A DNA stretch of 64,000 bases from Haliotis asinina (Eukaryota; Mollusca; Gastropoda; Lepetellida; Haliotidae), in the NCBI RefSeq assembly GCF_037392515.1, contig NC_090288.1, positions 60,993,673-61,057,672 on the forward strand, given 5' to 3'. Position numbers and translations under genes: made by a program. Positions within the stretch are counted from its first letter, which is position 1. Each line of letters starts with the position of its first letter. The notes under the pieces were generated by a model that saw nothing but the letters and a program-made list of their open reading frames with translations, was not told the origin of the DNA and made no database searches. This document shows, piece after piece, positions 55,965-64,000 of the stretch.

Positions 55965-56680
55965 TAGAATGCAGCAAGAGGGTTCGGGTAATTCTGGCAC
56001 AGTCAGGCTGATCAAAATTTTCATAAGCTCAGCCCTTGCACCCTTTCACACACAGCACAGACAACAAATGGCACTTCTCCGAGGAAGTGCCACCTAGTCG
56101 AATCCACCAAGATCTGGAAACATACCCCACTCACAGAGGGCTGTACTGCTGTTGGGGAATATGGGCACAATCCTGATCTGCGCTTAGAGATAACAAGATA
56201 CTACACCATGGGCGCTGAGAACAAGGGGGATCAAGACGACGGTCTACCTGAGATGCGAGAGAGGTATTTTAAAAACTAGGTACACTGCCATGTTTTCCAT
56301 GGAAGTTGTTAATCACACCGCAGTCAATAGGGACATAAAATTTAATGACACGTGTAATTTCCTTCACGACGTACGGTCAGGATTTGTGTGTCGAATTCTG
56401 CTCAAGGTGTATAAAGAATTTTATAGTTGTCATGTCCTCAGCATTTCCTGAATGGTCTGGGGAGTCGAATATAAGGGAAGAACCGCACCATCATGTTGCT
56501 GAAGATACTGCGTTTGCACTTTGCTTGACATCCAGTGACAAGGTGTTGGACAGTGTCGTTAAATCTGTTCCGTAATGCGCATTTCATGTTTACATTTTGA
56601 CGTAAAATCACACAATGACGGTTAACTGTGTGAAGTGACGGGTACTGAGCAGCAAACTCATTCCATTTGTCTTCATCCAT
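55965..56680 (-). pseudogene. 3' fragment of the RLE-type LINE
   Basis: The minus strand encodes RHCVILRQNVNMKCALRN, then FNDTVQHLVTGC, parallel to RQNVILNQNVNMKCRLCNEF and TVQHLVSGC in the 34.4-36.6 kb element. Further left, the non-coding 3' part (GCCTGACTGTGCCAGAATTA, CCCGAACCCTCTTGCTGCAT) matches 36556-36605. It is 5' truncated and frame-broken, as usual for dead LINE copies. Confidence 0.78.
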
Positions 56681-57169
56681 GCAAGGGACTGAGCATAGCT
56701 GAGCCCTTCAACACACTGCACATAAACAAGGTTGCAGATTTGATATGGTAGTGTGCTTGCTTACACTCATGTCTGCCGTGTGATATACAGCCATAAACAC
56801 AACCAAAATGAACGTTGAGATTCTGTCCAATATCTATAGCTCTTTTTAGTTAACAGTGGTATACTTCAATCATTTTCATCATTTGGTTTGGCATGATTCA
56901 TAATGAGATGATCAGCCAAACAAATCTGTGTCAAAAAGCACAATGCAATTCTGTCATAAGAACCTCCACGACAATGGCGTCGTAACTGACACATACTGAG
57001 GGAAAAGAAAGGTAGAGGCTATGTTGTCTGATATCATTCAGCATATGAGGTTGTCTATTAGGGCTGTAATGATGCATCGAGCTATCGATGGATTGCAATT
57101 GTTGAGTCTCCAACAGCAATTAATTGATGACAAAGGAAAAATTATCAACGCATCAATAATATCGAATCT

Positions 57170-57570
57170 ATGAGTGAGACTAGTTTTACGCCGCACTCAG
57201 CAATATTCCAGCTATATAGCGGCGGTATGTGAATAATTGAGTCTCGACCAAACAATCCAGTGATCAACAGTATGAGCATCTATCTGCGCAATGGGGAACC
57301 GATGACATGTTTCAACCAAGTCAGAGAGCCCCTTGAATAGTCACCCTTATTGTCTATTTCCTTGTGTCCCCATCCACAGTCCCCCTATTGTCTATATTCT
57401 TGTTTCGCCCAGTCAACAATACCGAACAGGTATGAGAAGACGGCTATACCATCAGTCCTTGTATTCGGCCCGATGTGTGTTGTGAAGCAAGACCACCTGA
57501 TCCTGTTAGTTGTGTTTTACCACAAACATGGTTACTGAAGGCCAATATTCTAGCCTGGACCTTCAAGGGT
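57170..57570 (+). repeat. SINE-like repeat interrupted by minisatellite-like DNA
   Basis: The SINE start (57178-57330) and its later part (CCACCTGATCCTGTTAGTTG at 57493 onward) are separated by about 150 bases of TCACCCTTATTGTCTAT- and CAACAATACCGAACAGG-type text. Confidence 0.65.
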
Positions 57571-57714
57571 ACCATCGATAGTATGTGTGACTACTGATAG
57601 TGTAGAAACTGACTTCGGCTGATAAAAATGCAGCACAAAATACAATTCCGTTTTGTTTTTCCGTTTTCAGTATTGCAACGGTTGGTCGCAGTTGACTACA
57701 TCTATCGCAATAGT

Positions 57715-57800
57715 TGTTTTCTCCTCAACAGTCACCCCTATTGTCTATAGCCTTGTTTTCGCCTCAGCAGTCACCCCTATTGTCTATATTCTTGTTTCGC
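57715..57800 (+). repeat. Short form of the 38-bp minisatellite
   Basis: Two to three units (CCTCAACAGTCACCCCTATT, GTCTATAGCCTTGTTTTC) at the place where copy 1 has two long blocks. Confidence 0.8.
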
Positions 57801-59999
57801 CCAGTCAACAATATCAAACGGATATGAGAAGACGGCCATGCCATCAGTATTGAGGATTCGGTTTTGTTGCAACCGTTCATCTCTGGTGGAGTTTGTCTTG
57901 CATGCCCAAGTACTTATACACCTGAGCACACAGGAGATGTTAACTCTGCAAACAAGTAAACTGAGTGATCGTCCTTCTTCTATGTTTCGACCTTACAGAT
58001 GAAGAATGATACACTTGTTGAGCCCAGAAGGACATACTAGTGTCACTTGGCTCGATAAGGAAATTGTGTGGGTTTATCGTGCAGAGTCTTCCTTGGCTTT
58101 CAGTTCAAGTGAACAAAAGATGTTAAGCAAAACGTTGAACGCAGTTATTGAAAGAGAAAGGTACAATTGTAAGAGAATACAAGATAAAAGAATGAAAATG
58201 ATATGGATAACAACTTCTACGTTTTGGGGCTAGTTTTTGCCCCTTCGCTCTGTGGATACTTTACGAAAGTGAATATATCCACACCCAGGGAAGTTAACGC
58301 TGTATTTTCTATTCAACTTAATGATCGCTTATTGCAGTGAACAAAAGTAGCGAAACATGTAAAACATATTCGTACAAAATTGTTCTTTCCAAGGTTTCTT
58401 CCTGAACTAGGACAGGAGACGAAAAGGTCACGTCAGGGGCCAGGGTGGGTGTGGTTTAGCAACGTTCCCTTTGCATCAATGTCTACATTGTGTAGGGATA
58501 CAAATATGCAATACGTGTATTTATACTTTTAATATTCATGGGTCATGTGTAAATGGTCTTGGATCTCGTTACGGGTTCATGTTTCAAATTCATGTGGCAT
58601 GGGTTTATGGGCTGTGTGGCTGACAGCGCGTCTGTCCAATTAGGCACAGGCTGATTTAACTACCTGGAACCACGACACACTCGTGATATTAAAATGATTT
58701 TACAACAATCCTTATCTAATTTCAACAACAATCCTTATCTAATTTCTACCTCCATCTCAAAACGTCAAGAAACGGTTTATTATGGACGGTTGATCAGTCG
58801 TATTCTAAATTGGAGGTGATTCTGTGGGAATATAAACAAACGTGGATTGTGTATCAAATTGGACTGTTTAGTTTTCCTTTAGATTTGTGGCCATATGACA
58901 ACTATTATATGTCATTGAAGAGGTGAAAGTAATGTGTGCCGTAGATTGTTCTCGAATTAGGCTATCAGGAGACTTAACACGTGTCAAGTTAAAACAATGG
59001 TTAACCGAATTATTTGGTTTGGTCTCTTTGTTCAGTCAGACTGGTTTGCTACTAAGACAACAATCAGCAATACGTGGAGGGATACAGGATTCGAACAGCA
59101 GACCATGTTTAAGGACAGTTCTGTGGTGGGCTTAGTATCCAAATGTTTTCGAGTGTTCTAATGTGAACTTTAGTATACAAATGTTTAGGGCTGTTCTATT
59201 GTGTGCTTGGTATATAATTGTTTAGGTGTGCTCTGATGGTGACTTCGGTATCCAGATGTTTAGAGGTATTCTGATTGTCAGTTTGGGTTGTTAGAGGTAT
59301 TCTAAACATATTTTGTTCTCCACAAAGTGTTATATGATCTGACAAGCGAATAACTACTTTATTAACAAACTTCTGGAAATCTGTGGGGCAATTACATGTT
59401 CCGCAATGTCGGATATATATCAGCATTAAGATCATAACACCCAAGCACTAGGCGGGAGTGAATTATCTACCTGAATTTCGAGTAGTAGTTCAAGTTGATA
59501 AATATTCTTATCTTTGATTTAAATTTAATTTTCTTTTGAATTCAATTTATTATTATTTTTTAAATTCACTCAGTGAACTAATATTGCCATAATCTACTGA
59601 AAGGGAATTCCAAAGACATACTGTATCCTGGACAAAATACCATATATAACTACTTGTTTTGAATTTTAAAACTTTGAAATTTGAACTATTTGCTTGTGCC
59701 AGAACCTTGGCTGGGAGTGGTACGACGTTATTGATACTTTAATAAAACACAGAAGGCTTTTGAAGATATCCCCTTTCTCCAAAGAGGTTTCAGAATATAG
59801 TTTACCTTAGTCTGTGCCTCAGACGGCTCTTCAATTCTAAGCGCATTTAATTCAATTCATTCTAATCCTATAAAATTATGGCAAGATATGGGCCGGCAGA
59901 ATGAATTATTTATACGTTTTCTCCTGTATTCGTATTGAGGAGATACTTGCAAGTCTTGATAAATGTAGCATCCGACTGATCTTTTAACTGTATTTTCTA

Positions 60000-60404
60000 T
60001 TTGGCAATGCCACAAACAGTCTTGTCGAATATTCCTGAATGTTTGTGAGAGAGCACTTCTTCACTAATAGCACTATCAATTAATTACGTTTTGTGTAAGG
60101 AATACTTTGACGCGTGAAGAGAATTGCTATCTGAATTGAATTTCAATTTCTCCAATCGCCTTTCTTCAGCCCTGTCTGTTAGTTCTTTTGTATCTTTGCT
60201 GAGACACTGTGAAGTTGCAATAAAAAATAAATAAAACGATGTCATGACGGGGGACAGGAAAAGGGATTCACACATTGTATTACTATTTTTAATTAAACGG
60301 CATGGCAGCGTTGTATTTGAATGTTTGGGGAATGTCGATGTCTGAATCCGTGGTACAGGAACGTCAGTAACAGTGTATATACTCCCAAAATCTCTCCACG
60401 CAGT
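60000..60404. other. Copy-2-specific spacer, no gene seen
   Basis: Only in copy 2; a 139-codon minus-strand frame (60503-60084) overlaps a SINE and has no known domain. Confidence 0.35.
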
Positions 60405-60575
60405 GGAAGAATGAGTGAGTGAGGTTAATTTTACGCCGCTTTTTAGCCATATTCCAGCAACATCACGGCGGGAGATGACCGGTTTGATTCCCAACATGGA
60501 CACGACGTGTGAAGCCCATCTCTATTGCTAGAATATTCCTAAAAGCGACGTAAAATGTAAACTCACTCACTCACT
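60405..60575. repeat. Two SINE ends facing each other (foldback)
   Basis: The left half GAGTGAGTGAGGTTAATTTT, ACGCCGCTTTTTAGCCATAT is inverted relative to the right half (GCTAGAATATTCCTAAAAGC, GACGTAAAATGTAAACTCAC). A B-box-like GGTTTGATTCCCAACATGG lies between. Confidence 0.7.
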
Positions 60576-61689
60576 CTTTCACTGACCCCATTCATATCAA
60601 TATCAGCATAAGACGACTTGGCGCCGGGAATGTTGTAGGCAAACACTACTCCTGAAGTCACATCCAGGAAATGGAAGACACATTTAAAAAGCGAGTATAT
60701 TTTTCAATGTTCTGAAATTTTTCATATGAAGTCAGTGATACGTGGAGTGAAAGCGACATATCGTATCTCTGACAGTACGTTACCACTTGTATCTGTGGCT
60801 TAACCCTATCATTTGATTTATTAAACATTGAAATATTTGAATGTGACGTTGTCACGAGATAATATCTTGCTAGTTGCAATATTCCGTTGTTCACGAACAC
60901 ATACTCTTAAACATGGACATAGAAATTTATTGTTTTCATAAATGTTGTTCTTGTGTTGTGGCAACTTTTGCAATAATGCATTTGAAATACAATAGGCCTG
61001 AGGTAATATCTGTAGGATGAACATGTCTTGATGGTGTGACCACACAGTTTCCTCTAGTTTATCGGGCACTGTTACCGTTATCAACATACGACTGTGGCAC
61101 AACTTTGAACACCGCCTGAGGCTGATGATGACATAGAAAGGTGCGATACTTTAATGGGCGGCAACTTCTATATTATATCATTATGCGACGTTGTAAAGCA
61201 AAATTCTTATGCCGCAGTTTTGTCTTGCTTGACAACGCTGTAAGTATCTTTGCCGAAACGTCGCGTTTGTTCTCCATAAAAGTGTCGCACCTCTCTTTGA
61301 ACAACGATCTCTTAGTCAACCATGTCCTTGCAATACAGGTTAACCTTACATCTCTGATAAAATACTTGAACCCGCTTCACGTGTATGTGTACTGTATGCT
61401 GTTCAACATTTGTGATTCGCCTACAGGTGCTTTTTGAGTGTTTCATGTTTGCTGTTTCAAGACTGTTACACGTGTGTTTCATGTGTACTCCATGAGTGTG
61501 TGCTCTATGGTTGTTTCACGTGTGTTTCCTTCTTGAGTGTTCCACGTGTGCTCCATGAGTCACCAGTGTTTCGTGTGTGCTTCATGATTGTTTCACGTGT
61601 ATTTTATGTGTGCTACATGTAATGAGAGTGCCATTTGACCAGATGACTGCTACATCGTCACCTGTTTATCTGGGGACTCCCACCCGTGA
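60576..61689. other. No gene seen
   Basis: Unique-looking; 61440-61620 is rich in the word CACGTGTGTTTC and its variants (irregular short repeats). Confidence 0.4.
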
Positions 61690-62057
61690 AGGTGAAAAGG
61701 CAGAGAAAGTGGAAGAGGATCAGATAGCAGGGACACGGGGAGGTGGAGAGAGGTGGAAAGTTAGTGAGAGAGAGAAAATGAAAGATCAGGGAAATAGCGA
61801 GGCTGTGTATGTATGAGAATAAGAAGGAACACTGGACATGGGTACGTGGGTACAGCGTCGTAGGGACTCGGCTGTATTCTGTATATATCACGACATGTAC
61901 ATAATCAAGTGTGCAACAAACAATCCGCTGATTGCCTTCATTGCATCACCCACCTTGGACTGAGAGACAGAGAGACTAGATAAACTGGAAAACCGGGAGA
62001 CTAGGAGACTGGGATACTTCTGTCAAAGTATGACTATTTTGGTTGACCTTTTTCCAG

Positions 62058-62280
62058 AATGAGGCTGAGTGTGACTGTCCTGATAGTTTTCTGTGTTGCC
62101 TGCAATGCTACTGATCTAGAGCATAAGCTGCAGGAGTTCGTACAAGGGCATGTGTTGGCTGGGCTCTGCCTCAAACGGAGAGGATCCTGCTGGCACAACT
62201 GGTGGCTACAGCTGAAAGAAATGAGCTGAAGGAGTTCCTGGACTTGGTGGGGCCATTGCCTCTCTTACAGCTCATCTCAG
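62058..62280 (+). pseudogene. Frameshifted paralogue of the secreted-protein first exon (gene D)
   Basis: It matches 18337-18554 closely, with the same acceptor (TTTTTCCAG), ATG (62059), signal peptide region and CAG|GTAGGG donor. After GGGCTC (about 62161) the text differs and is 5 bases longer than in gene C, so the frame shifts and meets a TGA near 62225. The reading frame of the remaining exon returns only in another phase. Most likely a pseudogene of gene C; a sequencing error of 5 bases is less likely. Confidence 0.8.
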
Positions 62281-62787
62281 GTAGGGTCATCACTTCCCGT
62301 ACAGCTCATCTCAGGTAGGGTCATTATGTCCCTTACAGCTCATCTCAGGTAGAGGTCAATATATCCCTTATAGCTCATCTCGGGTAGAGGTCATTAATCT
62401 CTTACAGCTCATCTCAGGTAGAGGTCATTAATCTCTTACAGTTCATCTCGGGTAGAGGCCATTAATCTCTTACAGCTCATCTCGGGTAGAGGTCATTAAT
62501 CTCTTACAGCTCATGTCGGGTAGAGGTCATTAATCTCTTACAGCTCATCTCGGGTAGAGGTCATTAATCTCTTACAGCTCATCTCGGGTAGAGGTCATTA
62601 ATCTCTTACAGCTCATCTCAGGTAGAGGTCATTAATCTCTTTTAGCTCACCTCAGGTAGAGGTCATTAATCTCTTACAGTTCATCTCGGGTAGGGGTCAT
62701 TAATCTCTTTTAGCTCACCTCAGGTAGAGGTCATTAATCTCTTTTAGCTCACCTCAGGTAGAGGTCATTAGATCTCTTACAGCTCAT
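62281..62787 (+). repeat. 34-bp tandem array after the gene D exon, about 15 units
   Basis: Units GTAGAGGTCATTAATCTC, TTACAGCTCATCTCGG run head to tail from the donor to the LINE insertion. The first units (GTAGGGTCATCACTTC) match the first unit of the gene C array, but later units differ between arrays and agree within each. Confidence 0.95.
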
Positions 62788-62845
62788 GGCACCCGTGGCG
62801 AGCCACTTCCTCGTGGTGGGTGCTGGGTAACGCCAAGAGCTCGCC
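62788..62845 (+). ncRNA. Candidate HDV-like self-cleaving ribozyme at the LINE 5' end
   Basis: The pairing fits the nested double pseudoknot. P1: GGCACCC (62788-62794) with GGGTGCT (62818-62824), including the G-U wobble at the cleavage site. P2: GGCGA (62797-62801) with TCGCC (62841-62845). P3: GCCAC (62802-62806) with GTGGT (62813-62817). Loop L3 is TTCCTC, holding the UCCUC of HDV. After P1 comes TGGGTAAC, close to HDV UGGGCAAC and able to form P1.1 with the CC of L3. The J4/2-like GCCAAG resembles antigenomic GCUAAG, with C62833 as the likely catalytic C. P4 is absent or minimal. Similar ribozymes are known at the 5' ends of R2 and other LINEs. Confidence 0.72.
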
Positions 62846-63461
62846 AACACCCCAGCTGTGGACCCGGGGGTATATTTGGTCCACCAACCCGTTACCCGTG
62901 GGTTGCGGCCCTGTGTCGGTGGAGGAGGGGATCCTGGTGGTTGAGGGCAATGGGGGCCTGGAACCGTGTTCCTATTGCCTAACACACCACTTTGGCCCTG
63001 ACTTCACCTAAACGGGTGGTCGAATGGGCCCGGTTCGACCAATCGGCTGGTCACGCCAAGCCCTGTGCATGTTGATTATATTTGCACAGTAAATTATCAT
63101 TTGGGTCTTGGACATTTTTGATTTGCAATGTTTAAATTATTGATAACTTTACGTTTGTGTGTTCTACTCTGTAATATAATTACATTGCCTAGAGTCCCGT
63201 GCCAGAAGGCGGTGGCTCATGGGCCAATCTGATGACGTTGACCTCCAGATTCAACATGTGTCCAATTTCTTGTCACGGGCAGAACCACCCTGGCATTTAA
63301 TATGGTATACAAATGTTGCTATTTGTGCCATACTCACTAGAGTATAACATCCCTGTATCCTTGGTGTCGGCATCTAGGATATCCGATGCTATTTGACACC
63401 GTCCTTGTTGACACTCCATGGTGGGTGGGGAGCAAGGATGCTGAATTATTTTCTTTTCATC

Positions 63462-64000
63462 ATGGCACAACAACAAGCTGGTTCATCTCGTCATGAAAAG
63501 AAAAGACGTCTTGACGAAATAGATCACCCCACAGAGCAAATTCAGAAAAAGATAGATTCATGGGCTCGGTTTCTTGTGATAGAAGCTGCGGATTTTCTTC
63601 CTCTCAAACTCAACCCTTTTGCCGTTTCAAAGGCTATATCTGGTATTTGTGGTGAGGTGAAAAATGTTACTCGTCTCCGTAGTGGCTCAGTTTTGGTGGA
63701 ATGTTTACGGAAACAACAGTCTCTAAATTTGTTATCCATCAAAACATTTGCGAATGTAGAGGTTCGTGTTTCTATACATAAAACATTAAACTCATGCTGT
63801 GACATTATCCGTGACAGGGTACGTTGCCTTGCTGATATGTCTGAAGAGGACATTGCTTTAGAGTTACAAGATCAGGGAGTTTCAGCAGTGAAACTTAAGA
63901 AAGACGGCATTGTTACAAACACCAACACCTATCTCTTGATCTTTTCCCGCTCTTCACTTCCAACATCTATCAAAGCAGGTTATTTCAATATCGGGGTGGA
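63462..64000 (+). CDS. LINE ORF1 (gag-like RNA-binding protein), partial
   Basis: ATG 63462 opens 179 codons without a stop to the window edge. It begins MAQQQAGSSRHEKKRRLDE and continues with KIDSWARFLVIEAADFLPLK, NPFAVSKAISGICGEVKNVT and RLRSGSVLVECLRKQQSLNL. This RRM-like beta-alpha pattern is typical of the ORF1 proteins of Jockey-type LINEs; the CCHC knuckles expected later would lie beyond the window. The frame is intact, which with the intact 5' end suggests a recently active copy. Clade assignment is tentative. Confidence 0.72.
   Translation, partial: MAQQQAGSSRHEKKRRLDEIDHPTEQIQKKIDSWARFLVIEAADFLPLKLNPFAVSKAISGICGEVKNVTRLRSGSVLVECLRKQQSLNLLSIKTFANVEVRVSIHKTLNSCCDIIRDRVRCLADMSEEDIALELQDQGVSAVKLKKDGIVTNTNTYLLIFSRSSLPTSIKAGYFNIGV

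Larger units (their letters stand above)
56917..62285 (+). repeat. Segmental duplication, copy 2 (partner 9241-18560)
   Basis: Same order and orientation as copy 1; see that entry for the block list. This copy lacks the Polinton, the TTAA element and the 859-bp duplication, and has short minisatellites. Stretch 60000-61690 has no counterpart in copy 1. Confidence 0.9.
62788..64000 (+). mobile_element. LINE, 5' part (5' UTR and ORF1), continues past the window
   Basis: The 34-bp array stops at 62787 in mid-unit (CAGCTCAT|GGCACCC) and unrelated GC-richer DNA begins. A 5' UTR of about 670 bases is followed by an open ORF1 at 63462. The start at a sharp junction with a ribozyme-like fold suggests a full-length 5' end rather than the usual 5' truncation. 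The 3' end and ORF2 are outside the window. Confidence 0.75.

Noticed and set aside
60084..60503. A 139-codon minus-strand gene
   Set aside because: It overlaps a SINE and has no known domain; no counterpart in the partner segment.

Overview
The window looks like animal (metazoan) nuclear DNA, most likely from a gastropod mollusc; abalone is possible. The reasons are AT-rich non-coding DNA, many microsatellites and minisatellites, intron-containing small secreted-protein genes with consensus splice sites, and copies of dispersed SINE-like repeats of a type I associate from memory with gastropods. The species is an inference. Nothing bacterial is present.

Positions 1-9240 hold the right-hand part of a Maverick/Polinton (adintovirus-like) element. 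One divergent gene runs off the left edge. Rightward from about 330 come a double-jelly-roll-type major capsid protein, an FtsK/HerA-type packaging ATPase, five small unassigned proteins, a stand-alone SAP-like protein, a protein-primed family B DNA polymerase with three N-terminal SAP-like repeats, and a retroviral-type integrase. All frames are open. The protease and minor capsid genes usual for these elements are not seen and may lie to the left. The right end can be placed near 9240, because the DNA that follows also occurs near 56917 without the element.

Positions 9241-18560 and 56917-62285 are two direct copies of one segmental duplication. They differ by expanded minisatellites, an 859-bp tandem duplication, a TTAA-flanked THAP-containing (Kolobok-like) element that also contains a Tc1-type transposase gene, and local gains and losses. 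Both copies end in a first coding exon of a small secreted protein (18338 and 62059). In each, the exon is followed by a 34-bp tandem array made of repeated exon-end/splice-donor sequence.

The middle (18.6-56.9 kb) contains two minus-strand paralogous genes for small secreted helical proteins. The one at 46325-49616 can be assembled from six exons into an uninterrupted 251-codon frame; the one at 23524-30466 is damaged. The six-exon gene looks like an internal duplication of a three-exon module, with a dibasic KR between the halves. Around these genes lie an RLE-type LINE (34.4-36.6 kb) and its fragment at 56 kb, a Tx1/L1-like LINE, other LINE fragments, three further Tc1 remnants, foldback elements, SINEs and long arrays, including about 20 copies of a 97-bp unit at 27.6-29.5 kb.

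The right edge (62788-64000) is the 5' part of another LINE. Its first 58 bases fit an HDV-like self-cleaving ribozyme whose predicted cleavage site falls exactly on the element/array junction. An open ORF1 runs off the right edge.
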